Notes under the pieces: generated by a model
Told to the model about the DNA's origin: nothing
Database searches by the model: none
What the model saw: the letters and a program-made list of their open reading frames with translations, nothing else
Shown: one piece after another, positions 17,851 to 25,390 of the stretch
Layout of the letters: each line of letters opens with the position of its first letter
Position numbering within the stretch: the stretch's first letter is position 1
Assembly: GCA_016927755.1 (NCBI GenBank)
Contig: JAFGLZ010000198.1
Location: 1-64,000, forward strand
Direction: 5' to 3'
Source of the DNA: Phycisphaerae bacterium
GTDB taxonomy: Bacteria; Planctomycetota; Phycisphaerae; UBA1845; JAFGLZ01
DNA: 64,000 nucleotides
Translations under genes and position numbers: made by a program

Positions 17851-18792
17851 ATGGCGATACGCTCCGGAAGAGACCTCCTACACCGCTATGAGGGCAACCC
17901 CATCCTCGTGCTGCGCGACGTGCCCTACCGCTGCAACACCGTCTTCAACGGGACGCCCGTGAAGTTCGGGGGAGAATACCTGATGCTGCTTCGGATCGAG
18001 GGGCAGCAGGGATACTCCTTTTTCGCCTTGGCCCGCGGTCGCGACGGCTTTCACTTCCTCATCGACGAGAAGCCCTGCATGCTGCCGGCGCAGGAGGGTC
18101 CGTGGGCCGAGTGGGAGGAGAACGGGATCGAGGACCCGCGTCTGACCTACATTGAAGGGAAGTACTACATCCTCTATACGGCCGTGGGGCGATATGGGCA
18201 CTGCATCGCCCTGTCCAGCACGGAGGACTTCGTCCACTTCGAGCGGATCGCGATCATCTCCGAGCCGGGCAACAAGGACGGGGTGCTCTTTCCGCAGAAG
18301 ATCAACGGGCTGTACGCCCGACTGGACCGGCCCATCGGCAACGGGGTCGGGAGCGTCTGGCTCTCGTACTCGCCGGATCTGATCAACTGGGGTCGGAGCC
18401 AGTTCGTCTTTTCACCGAGAGCGAGGTTCTGGGACAGCTATCGGATCGGCGGGTCGGCGCCGCCGATCCTCACGGAGCACGGCTGGCTGGAGATCTACCA
18501 CGGGGTGAAGATGACGTCGGCGGGTCCGATCTATCGCGCGGGAACGATCATGCTCGACAGGGACGATCCGGCCAAGGTCATCGGGCAGGGGCTCGCCCCG
18601 ATTCTCTCGCCGCGAGAGGACTACGAGCGCGTCGGCGACGTCGGCAACGTCTGTTTCGCTTGCGGGGCGATCGTCGAGGACGACGGGGACGTCAAGGTCT
18701 ACTACGGCGGCGCCGACACGACGATCTGCGTGGCGACGGCGTCCATGAACGAGCTAATCGAGTCGTGCATGCCGAACTCCAAGGCAGGCTGA
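17851..18792 (+). CDS. GH130-type glycoside phosphorylase/hydrolase, copy 3
   Basis: 313-aa cytoplasmic propeller protein paralogous to the gene just upstream (gap of two bases). Motifs: EGNPILVLRDVPY, GIEDPRLTYIEGKYYILYTA, VLFPQKINGLYARLDRP, WLSYSPDLINWG, GGSAPPILTEHGWLEIYHGVK and YYGGADTTICVATA. It is closer in motif detail to copy 1 than to copy 2. The start at 17851 is fixed by the upstream stop and the GAGGGAG ribosome site; the longer frame to 17719 is a shadow of copy 2. Joint transcription suggests linked substrates or a heteromeric pair. Confidence 0.83.
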   Translation: MAIRSGRDLLHRYEGNPILVLRDVPYRCNTVFNGTPVKFGGEYLMLLRIEGQQGYSFFALARGRDGFHFLIDEKPCMLPAQEGPWAEWEENGIEDPRLTYIEGKYYILYTAVGRYGHCIALSSTEDFVHFERIAIISEPGNKDGVLFPQKINGLYARLDRPIGNGVGSVWLSYSPDLINWGRSQFVFSPRARFWDSYRIGGSAPPILTEHGWLEIYHGVKMTSAGPIYRAGTIMLDRDDPAKVIGQGLAPILSPREDYERVGDVGNVCFACGAIVEDDGDVKVYYGGADTTICVATASMNELIESCMPNSKAG

Positions 18793-18869
18793 TCTCCGCT
18801 TTACCGAGACGCTTCCGCTCGACACAATGAGGTCCGGCAGCCAGCGGACCGGACGGGAGGTCGAGCGTC

Positions 18870-19847
18870 ATGCGGAGCATCCGAGCGGCATCGGTACAAT
18901 TCAATCATCTTCCCGGAAACAAGGCGGCGAATCTGGAGAAGATCCGCGCGTTCGCGCGAGCAGCGAGCGAGCGCGGCGTGGCGTTGGTCGCGTTCCCGGA
19001 GATGTGCATCACCGGCTACTGGCACGTTCGGCGGCTCACACGCCGAGAGGTGGACGCATTGGCGGAGCCCATTCCGGACGGTGCGTCCACCCGGGCCTTG
19101 CTGGCATTGGCGGACGAGCACGGCATGACGATCGGGGCGGGCTTGATCGAACGTGCCGCGGACGGGGCACTCTACAATTCATACGTCGTGGCCATGCCTG
19201 GGGGGCAAGCGGCTCGACATCGGAAGATCCACTGCTTCATCAGCGAACATATGGCCAGCGGCGATGAATTCACCGTCTTCGACACGCCGCAAGGATGCCG
19301 AGTGGGCGTTTTGACCTGCTACGACAACAACATCGTCGAGAACGTCCGGGCGACGGCGCTACTGGGGGCCGAGATACTGCTGGCTCCGCATCAGACGGGC
19401 GGGTGCGATTCTCCGAGCCCCAAGGCGATGGGGCTGATCGATCCCGAACGGTGGCGGAAGCGTTACGAGAATCCGGAGGCCATCGAGGCGGAGCTGCGAG
19501 GTCCGAAGGGTCGCGGGTGGCTGATGCGATGGCTGCCGAGTCGGGCGCACGACAACGGGGTGTTTCTCATCTTCAGCAACGGCGTGGGAATCGACGACGA
19601 CGAGGTGCGCACGGGCAACGCGATGATCCTCGACCCGTACGGGGAGGTGCTGGCCGAGACGGGTCGGGCGGACGACGACATGGTTGTGGCCGATCTGGAC
19701 GCGGGTCTGCTCGACGAGTGCACGGGGCGCCGGTGGATCAAGAGTCGGCGGCCGGGTCTCTATCACTCGCTGACGGTGGCGACGGGTCAGGAGCAAGATA
19801 CGCGGACGTTGCGGTTCTCGGGCAAGTGTCCATCAGGTCGCGGTTGA
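18870..19847 (+). CDS. carbon-nitrogen hydrolase (nitrilase superfamily)
   Basis: 325-aa cytoplasmic enzyme with the Glu-Lys-Cys triad: Glu44 in FPEMCITGY, Lys119 in RHRKIHCF and Cys150 in LTCYDNN. These amidases or carbamoylases cleave non-peptide C-N bonds. The long insertion after the Cys (about residues 165-215, with PERWRKRYENPEAIEAEL) is unlike simple omega-amidases. ATG 18870 has GGGAGG upstream. It follows the GH130-type pair on the same strand by 77 bp and could be co-transcribed. Substrate not assignable. Confidence 0.88.
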   Translation: MRSIRAASVQFNHLPGNKAANLEKIRAFARAASERGVALVAFPEMCITGYWHVRRLTRREVDALAEPIPDGASTRALLALADEHGMTIGAGLIERAADGALYNSYVVAMPGGQAARHRKIHCFISEHMASGDEFTVFDTPQGCRVGVLTCYDNNIVENVRATALLGAEILLAPHQTGGCDSPSPKAMGLIDPERWRKRYENPEAIEAELRGPKGRGWLMRWLPSRAHDNGVFLIFSNGVGIDDDEVRTGNAMILDPYGEVLAETGRADDDMVVADLDAGLLDECTGRRWIKSRRPGLYHSLTVATGQEQDTRTLRFSGKCPSGRG

Positions 19848-19998
19848 CTGAAGTCTGGATCGCGGTCCTTGCAGGGCCTAGCCCCTCCAGGGACGGTCCG
19901 TTCGCCCGGAGGGAGCGTGGAGACGGCCCGTGGGGCGCGTTGGGTCCCCTGCCTAATGGTGAACACGGGCTGTCGTTGTCGTTCCCGCTGACGTGAGC

Positions 19999-20172
19999 CT
20001 AGTTTCCGCCGTGCCACTCGCCGCCGAGCGGACCGAGGTCACCCACGATGTCCTGCACGACGGGAGCGAGCTCTTCCACGAGCCCGGCTAGCTGAGTGAC
20101 GTCGCACCCCGCGCTGAACAACAGGATCGCCAGGGCGAGCACGAAGGAAGACACTTTCGAGCGATTACGCAT
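19999..20172 (-). CDS. small lipoprotein (57 aa)
   Basis: Short predicted lipoprotein. The signal peptide MRNRSKVSSFVLALAILLFS is followed by the lipobox SAGC and about 35 residues rich in Val, Leu, Glu and Asp, with a helical look (ELAPVVQDIVGDLGPL). The start ATG 20172 is chosen for the signal peptide; an upstream ATG at 20193 is in frame. The mature part resembles the start of the next lipoprotein (20601-20915), so the two may be paralogues. No known domain. Confidence 0.6.
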   Translation of the reverse strand: MRNRSKVSSFVLALAILLFSAGCDVTQLAGLVEELAPVVQDIVGDLGPLGGEWHGGN

Positions 20173-20600
20173 GATCCGATTCCCCCATATCACGGAGCCG
20201 CAAACCGCCGGGCCAGCGTGGCGGTCAGGTCGAGGCGTCGCATGAGCGGCAGACGCATCGCCTTCCGGCCCCGCAGCCAGCCGGGTGCAATGGGACCTCC
20301 TGTTATCAGAAGCTCATGCTTTGGATATACGATCCAGTCGCAGCAGACGCAAACGGAAGGTGACGATCACCGCAGGCCACGGCAGCGCGCGGGGCATGGG
20401 TTTGCCCTCGATGGAACCAGGGCCTGATCATCCGTTTTCGGTCGGGAATGCGGAAGATCGTCGGGCGTGATGCAGTGTGTAGGGCGTGTCCCATTAGAAA
20501 ACGGGCCGACGGCCCGCCTAGGGGGCGGGCACGCCGGCCAGCTTGAAGGACAGCGTTCGCTTTGCAGACCGTGCCGCAACGCTGAGCCCGGGGCCGAGCG
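20173..20600. other. 428-bp intergenic region, nothing recognised
   Basis: Space between the two small lipoprotein genes, both on the minus strand. No convincing gene, RNA or terminator was found. Frames here are shadow-like and arginine-rich. Confidence 0.45.
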
Positions 20601-20915
20601 TTACTCGGTTGTGTTGCAGCTTCCGTCGCGGAGGCGAAGCGTGTCCCCGTTGCCCTGACCCGCACCGCTTTGGGTCTGGGTTCCCGTTCCGTCCAGTACG
20701 GGCCCATCGTCACACGAGCCGTCGCGGAGCTGATCCCGCAACTGATCTCGCGTCTGGAGCATCGTACCGCCGGCATCGACGTCGGTAAGGACGCTGCCGA
20801 CGAGCTCAGCGACCTGTGGGGCGACCGCAGCGAGCTCCTCCTCGGTACATCCGGAACCTAGACCGAGCCCCATCAGGGCAACCGCAAACGTTCCTACGAC
20901 AAGAAGTCTACCCAT
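20601..20915 (-). CDS. small lipoprotein with Gln/Asp-rich tail (104 aa)
   Basis: Predicted lipoprotein. The signal peptide MGRLLVVGTFAVALMGLGL ends in the lipobox GSGC, and an Ala/Val/Glu-rich helix (EEELAAVAPQVAELVGSVL) follows. The tail contains short repeats: RDQL occurs twice in a row and LRDGSC occurs twice (RLRDGSCDD-like and RLRDGSCNT), suggesting a small internal duplication. ATG 20915 has a very strong ribosome site (GAGGAGGAGAC). Function unknown; a cell-envelope role is inferred only from the lipid anchor. Confidence 0.65.
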   Translation of the reverse strand: MGRLLVVGTFAVALMGLGLGSGCTEEELAAVAPQVAELVGSVLTDVDAGGTMLQTRDQLRDQLRDGSCDDGPVLDGTGTQTQSGAGQGNGDTLRLRDGSCNTTE

Positions 20916-21011
20916 CCTGTGTCTCCTCCTCTCAAGACAAGACTGACCACTGACAACCTCTTCAGAGCCGATTTCGCCCCAGCGTCCGTGCCGAAATTGG
21001 CTCTCGTACAC

Positions 21012-21388
21012 TCATCCTAACGGTCCGGTAAGTGTCCGCCCTGTGCGGAAAGGGGGCGTTTTCAGGGTGGGTGAAACGCCTTACGCAACGAGTCGGTCAC
21101 GGCGTCGCGGAGGTCGTCGAGGGCGTCTGAGGACCTACTTGGCTTGTTCCCGAACAACTTGAAGCGGGGCGATTTGTTCGTGTACGTCGCGGATGCACGC
21201 GGGCGGTCAGGGAGAATTCAAGCCACACTTGAGGTGATTCGTCGGCGTGGTCATCGTTGCTCGCCGCCGAAGGCGCGCACGCCAAGGCCGCGCGAGCGCC
21301 GCTTTCGGTCAGACAGCCTCGTGCGCCGTTCCAGGCAGGCTAGAAGCCTGCGTTACATCGAGACGGACCTCGCCGAACGAAAGGCGCG
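21012..21388. other. intergenic region with repeat B1
   Basis: About 375 bp between the lipoprotein gene start and the end of the zinc-ribbon gene. Its right part is the family B repeat. The left part holds inverted GTCCG-type motifs near 21020-21050, but no gene that I can support. Confidence 0.45.
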
Positions 21389-21391
21389 CTA
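21331..21391. repeat. dispersed repeat family B, copy B1
   Basis: Hairpin GCAGGCT-AGA-AGCCTGC (21335-21351), then cgttac, a variable stretch and cgccgaacg, ending at CTA (21389-21391). That CTA is the TAG stop codon of the minus-strand gene next to it. The same order, with the same stop-codon edge, is seen in copies B2 and B3. Confidence 0.75.
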
Positions 21392-21817
21392 GCCGCGACA
21401 GTCGAAGCCTGCGCGTTCGGCGCGTTTTCGCCCGTCGGGGTCCTTGATGAAGAGCAGGATGATTTCGCTCGGGCCGTGCGCGATGTCCTTGCAGACGAAG
21501 ACGATGTCGCCCTCCATGCAGGAGGGGTGATCCGAGGTGAGCTTGCCGCGGTGCACGACACCGCTGCCGGCGAATTGGGCCTTGCAGGGGAATTCAACGA
21601 TGCCGGACTCGTTGACGCGACGGTAGCGCCCCCCGCCGCTCTTGCCGGGCACACGTTTCGTGGCCCTTCGCGGCGCATGGGTGGTCTTCACGGACCCGAC
21701 GGGCAGGTGGGTCTTGCAGTAATGCCCGATCCCGCTGCATTCCCGGAACTCGGTGACGGTCAGGTTCCGCCCACAGGTACGACACTTCGCCGCTACGGTC
21801 CGCTCGCCGTTGTCCAA
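21389..21817 (-). CDS. Cys/His-rich zinc-ribbon-like protein of unknown function
   Basis: Predicted 142-aa basic protein. An N-terminal metal site is likely: CRTCGRNL then CSGIGHYCKTHLP, with further Cys later in EFPCKAQF, PSCMEGD and FVCKDIAH. No known domain recognised. The start is uncertain: TTG 21817 has GAGGG at a good distance and begins just before the Cys cluster, while the frame stays open to 22051 through repeat B2 with shadow-like composition. The stop codon is part of repeat B1. Its middle is positively charged, so nucleic-acid binding is possible but unproven. Confidence 0.5.
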   Translation of the reverse strand: MDNGERTVAAKCRTCGRNLTVTEFRECSGIGHYCKTHLPVGSVKTTHAPRRATKRVPGKSGGGRYRRVNESGIVEFPCKAQFAGSGVVHRGKLTSDHPSCMEGDIVFVCKDIAHGPSEIILLFIKDPDGRKRAERAGFDCRG

Positions 21818-22008
21818 GACATTCCCTCGATCAAAGGAGTTCCCCCTACATCTGATCCCCCGGCCCCAACCGCGCTTCCACTGGCCGGCGGGGATTCTTC
21901 GCCGAACTCGCCAATCATGGGCCACTCGGGCCGGCGATTCGTCGGCGGTGTGCCCGATCCAGCGCCGGCCAGTCTCGTTTACGGCAGGCGTCCGTTCCCG
22001 CCTCGCGT

Positions 22009-22065
22009 GCAGGCTGGAAGCCCGCAGTACGACAGCTCTAGACTCACTCACCGAAGAAGACGCTA
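22009..22065. repeat. dispersed repeat family B, copy B2
   Basis: Hairpin GCAGGCT-GGA-AGCCCGC (one mismatch), then cagtac, a variable stretch and caccgaagaagacg, ending at CTA (22063-22065), the TAG stop of the gspE-like gene. Confidence 0.7.
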
Positions 22066-23292
22066 GTCGTTCATCAGGAGGTACTCGGTGGGAATGACGC
22101 GGAAGACCTCTTCCGTGCTGGTCTCGCCCCAGGCCACTTTGAGCAGTGCGGAGTGCCTGAACTCGCGCATGCCCTGCTCGACGGCCTTATCTCGGACCTC
22201 GCGCGCGGGACGATCCTCTGCGATCAGTCGTCGGATCTCCTGGGTCACGGCCATGACCTCGAAGACGCCGGCGCGTCCGACGTAACCCGTTCCCTCGCAT
22301 GCGTCGCATCCCTTCGGTCCACAGAGGACCTTGCCCTCGTCGGCCTTGAGCCATTTCCTGACGGCGTCAAAGGTGTGGGGGGCCGTGCTGACGTCGTAGG
22401 TCACTTTGCACTTGGGGCAGAGCGTCCGGACCAGGCGTTGCGAGATCACGCCCAGTAGCGAGGTCGAGAGGAAGTGGGGATGCACGCCCAGGCTTAGCAC
22501 GCCCTGGATGGCCATGGCGGCCACCGGCGACGGCAGGGTCGCGAAGACCAGGTGACCGCTGTTGGCCGCCCGAACGGTCGTCTTGGCGGTGACCTCGTCC
22601 CGAATCTCGCCGATCATGATGACGTCCGGCGACTGGCGAAGGATGCTTCGGAGAAGCTCCGGGAAATCGAGATCGATCGCGGGATTGACCTGGGACTGGT
22701 GCAGGCCGTCGAGGGCGTACTCGATGGGGTCCTCGATCGTGTGGAGCTTGCGTTGTCCGTCGTTCAGGCGGGAGAGGCAGGCATACAGGGTGGTGGTCTT
22801 GCCGGAGCCGGTCGGCCCGGTGACGAGCACCAACCCGCTGGGGCGGTTAAGCATCTCGATCAGGAGATTATACTCGTGTTGGGCCATTCCGAGCTGGTCG
22901 ATCGACCGGAGCTCGGTGTCCCGGGCCAGGATCCGGATGGCGAAGTCCTCGCCGTACATCGTGGGGATGGTGTTGATGCGGAGGTCGACCAACCTTCCCT
23001 CAGCGAGGCTGTGTATCCACCGACCATCCTGGGGCCTGCGTCGCTCGGCGATGTCCATGCCGGCGGCGGCCTTGATGTAGGTGAGGTATCGTCGTCCGGA
23101 CTCGAGGGAGAGTTCTCCGATCGTCTCGACGATACCGAATCGACGAACGGAGATGAGGACGCGATTGATCGTCCCGCTGAAGAACAGGTCGCTGGCGGCG
23201 TTGGCGACGGCGTGGTTGAGGATGACGGACACGCCGTCCTCCGGGGCGGTATCCTTCATATCGGGGAGCTGACCGAGGACCGTCCGGCTCAT
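22063..23292 (-). CDS. GspE/PilB-type secretion or pilus ATPase lacking the N-terminal domain
   Basis: Cytoplasmic assembly ATPase of 409 aa for a type II secretion or type IV pilus-like machine. Seen: Walker A GPTGSGKTTT (159-168), Asp-box around HTIEDPIEY, Walker B DVIMIGEIRD (223-232), and the CPKC (292-295) plus CDAC (329-332) zinc site. The usual His box GHLVLSTLHTN reads SGHLVFATLPS, so the second conserved His is replaced by Pro. The N-terminal T2SSE_N/MshEN domain of full-length GspE (about 500-560 aa) is missing. The ATG overlaps the STAS gene stop by four bases, so the pair is translationally coupled. Confidence 0.88.
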   Translation of the reverse strand: MSRTVLGQLPDMKDTAPEDGVSVILNHAVANAASDLFFSGTINRVLISVRRFGIVETIGELSLESGRRYLTYIKAAAGMDIAERRRPQDGRWIHSLAEGRLVDLRINTIPTMYGEDFAIRILARDTELRSIDQLGMAQHEYNLLIEMLNRPSGLVLVTGPTGSGKTTTLYACLSRLNDGQRKLHTIEDPIEYALDGLHQSQVNPAIDLDFPELLRSILRQSPDVIMIGEIRDEVTAKTTVRAANSGHLVFATLPSPVAAMAIQGVLSLGVHPHFLSTSLLGVISQRLVRTLCPKCKVTYDVSTAPHTFDAVRKWLKADEGKVLCGPKGCDACEGTGYVGRAGVFEVMAVTQEIRRLIAEDRPAREVRDKAVEQGMREFRHSALLKVAWGETSTEEVFRVIPTEYLLMND

Positions 23293-23651
23293 GACGTCCC
23301 CCCTACCGCCCTGGTCTCGGCGGCCTCCTGGTCGCTGGCCAGGTTCAGGACGGCACCGAGTCTGAGAAGGTCGAACACCTGCTGGACGACGGGCGGCACG
23401 GAGTGCAGGACGAGCACGCCGCCGTTCTCATTGAATTCGTTGTGACGGGAGATCAGCCAACTGATTCCGCTGGAGTCGATGAAGGTGGTCTTGTCCAGGT
23501 CGAGCAGGACCTTCGAGGAGAACCCGTCCAAACCCAGGATGCCCTCCAAAGGGTCCATGTCGTCCGGGTTGAGGTTGGAGGCGGTGATCTGCCCCGCGCA
23601 CGCCACCCTGACGACGGAGGCGTTCCGGTCTGACTCTAGATGCAGGTTCAT
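23289..23651 (-). CDS. STAS-domain anti-sigma factor antagonist-like protein
   Basis: 120-aa cytoplasmic STAS protein. The site LDLDKTTFIDSSGISW includes DSSG, whose Ser is phosphorylated in SpoIIAA/RsbV relatives. Such proteins switch partners with anti-sigma kinases and are reset by SpoIIE-type phosphatases; one such phosphatase is at 113-1591, but pairing is inference. The start ATG 23651 gives the normal STAS length; the frame is open to 24164 with shadow-like sequence. The stop overlaps the gspE-like start (ATGA), so the STAS protein may control the ATPase or its machine. Confidence 0.82.
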   Translation of the reverse strand: MNLHLESDRNASVVRVACAGQITASNLNPDDMDPLEGILGLDGFSSKVLLDLDKTTFIDSSGISWLISRHNEFNENGGVLVLHSVPPVVQQVFDLLRLGAVLNLASDQEAAETRAVGGTS

Positions 23652-23976
23652 GGCTCTGTTCCCATCGAAATCACCAGGGGACCACATTAGCAATCTTGGC
23701 TCTTTTGGCAAGTGTCGCATGCCCAAGGCCGGTAATGTCGTACCGGTGAGCGTCATGACGGTCGAATCGGGGGGCGAGCACGACGGCGCTCGGGACGATG
23801 CCGGCCTGCGGGAAGGTCCGGGTGCGGTTGAGACCGCAAGGGGGCCGCCCCTTTGATTTTGCCGGGCGGATTCGCTAGTCTGGGATAGTCGTAGGGTGCG
23901 GTCTGGCCTGGTACGGGGGCGTGAGCCAGTCTCGTCGATCACCATCTTTGAGACCTGTTTTGAAGAGGTGAAAGTC
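23652..23976. other. 325-bp divergent intergenic region
   Basis: Region between the STAS-gspE pair (minus) and the membrane-protein/small-basic-protein pair (plus). No promoter pair is clear, although both directions must start here. No RNA gene seen. Confidence 0.45.
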
Positions 23977-25014
23977 GTGGCAAAAGGCAAGCGGACACCT
24001 GCGTTGTTCGAGATCATCAATCGGGCCCAGGTGCAGGGCGAGAACCCGCATCTGCAGGTACCGGGGTGGTGGCGAAATCTGAGCGAAACAGCGGAGTGTG
24101 ACAAGAATTTGGCCCCCCCCTCGTCCCATGAGGTCGCGGCGGCGGAGGCAGAGACGGCGGCCAACTACGATCGCGTGGCCGAAGCCGTGGAGGAGGCCGC
24201 ATCGCAGGTTTTTGAGGAGGCGATCAGCGAGGAGGCCAGCGTCTACGAGGACGCGGAGCCAACGGTAATGGACTATGACACCGGCCCCGAGGTCGGCGGT
24301 CGGACGCTGGGCTCGGTTCGTTCGGCGGTGCGGACGGTGATCCGATTGGATTCGGGTCGGGTCGAGGTCTCTCTCGGACTGATCGGGGTGGTGATATCGG
24401 GCGGGCTGCTCCTGTTAGGGCTCTACGGCAGCTTCGCCTGGGGCTACGTCCGGGGCGATCAAGCGGCTCGCGCCCAGATGCTGGGAGAGGCGGAGGACAG
24501 CGTGGAGTTGGCCCGGAAGATGCATCCGGACGCCTCGGTGCTGAACCCCGCGCAGGCCGACTATTCGAGTCCGTCGAGCCAGGCCCCGCAGTCGTCAGGT
24601 TCGGTCAAGGCCATGGCGGCGATGGCGTCCCCGAGCCCTTCGTCCGCGGAAGCGTCCGGGACACCGAGCGCGGCGGGAGGCATCCGCCGAGTGGGCTGGA
24701 ACTATTTGGTGATACAGAGCTTCCGCGGGCCGGACGCCAAGCGCGAGGCGACCAAGGCGGAACAATTCGTCGTGGCTAACCTGCCGCCGATCGACGGTCA
24801 ACCGCCGGTGACGGTAGAGACGGTGGACGGGGGATACGTACTGCTGAGCACGATAGGGTATCCTTCCGGGGACGACGCCCGTCGGAAGGCACTGGAAGAG
24901 TTCAAGGAGCAGGTTCAGCGGGTGGGCAAGCAGTATCGTGAACGAGGTAGCGGGTATGATTTCCGCGACGCCTACCCGAGGAAGCTATCGCAAGCATCGA
25001 TGAGGAGGAAGTAA
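23977..25014 (+). CDS. single-pass membrane protein with planctomycete KRTPALFE N-terminus
   Basis: 345-aa protein that begins AKGKRTPALFEII after a GTG start (23977, ribosome site GAGG). The first 125 residues are acidic and helical. One transmembrane helix (about 130-155, GLIGVVISGGLLLLGLYGSF) is followed by a Ser/Pro/Ala-rich linker and a C-terminal domain of about 100 residues (from WNYLVIQSF to YDFRDAYPRKL). That C-terminal pattern recalls a SPOR-type peptidoglycan-binding fold, but I am not sure. I remember similar N-termini from planctomycete proteins. It is followed four bases later by the small basic protein gene. Confidence 0.65.
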   Translation: MAKGKRTPALFEIINRAQVQGENPHLQVPGWWRNLSETAECDKNLAPPSSHEVAAAEAETAANYDRVAEAVEEAASQVFEEAISEEASVYEDAEPTVMDYDTGPEVGGRTLGSVRSAVRTVIRLDSGRVEVSLGLIGVVISGGLLLLGLYGSFAWGYVRGDQAARAQMLGEAEDSVELARKMHPDASVLNPAQADYSSPSSQAPQSSGSVKAMAAMASPSPSSAEASGTPSAAGGIRRVGWNYLVIQSFRGPDAKREATKAEQFVVANLPPIDGQPPVTVETVDGGYVLLSTIGYPSGDDARRKALEEFKEQVQRVGKQYRERGSGYDFRDAYPRKLSQASMRRK

Positions 25015-25017
25015 CTG

Positions 25018-25272
25018 ATGTCGCTGGATCGATCACTGAAGAGCGCCAATTCGCTGGTTCGCCACCGCAACGTGCTGTCGCGAGCCGAGCGGATCGAGAA
25101 GCTGGCGGATGAAGAGCGCTGGGAATCCACGCAGAGCGTTTTCGGACTGCCCAAGGTTTCTCACCGCAAGACGGCGGCCGCACACAAGGACAAGAAGGAA
25201 GAGAAGGGCGAGGAAGCCGCCGCCTCAGAGGGCGTCAAGACGGAAGGCGAGGGAGCCAAGAAGAAACCGTAG
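25018..25272 (+). CDS. PVC-superphylum small basic protein
   Basis: 84-aa basic protein. Its pattern SLKSANSLVRHRNVLSRAER, then IEKLADEERW and SVFGLPKV, matches the short basic protein described as a PVC superphylum signature (TIGR04137-like). The role is unknown; a ribosome or nucleic-acid association has been suggested for the family from its charge. The C-terminal Lys/Glu tail is not conserved. Only three bases separate it from the upstream gene stop, and a terminator follows at 25314. It is a strong taxonomic marker. Confidence 0.85.
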   Translation: MSLDRSLKSANSLVRHRNVLSRAERIEKLADEERWESTQSVFGLPKVSHRKTAAAHKDKKEEKGEEAAASEGVKTEGEGAKKKP

Positions 25273-25313
25273 GCACCGCCCTCAACGTCACCGACCGAAA
25301 CTGCTATACTTTC

Positions 25314-25352
25314 CAGCCGCCGCGCAGCAATGCCCGGCGGCTGCTTCTTTTT
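25314..25352 (+). terminator. rho-independent terminator
   Basis: A perfect 9-bp stem CAGCCGCCG/CGGCGGCTG (25314-25322 and 25335-25343), 12-base loop, then CTTCTTTTT. It ends the membrane-protein/small-basic-protein operon just before the aminotransferase gene. Confidence 0.75.
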
Positions 25353-25390
25353 GATCGCGATCTCACAGTGCCGCGAGCGGAGGTGCCATC

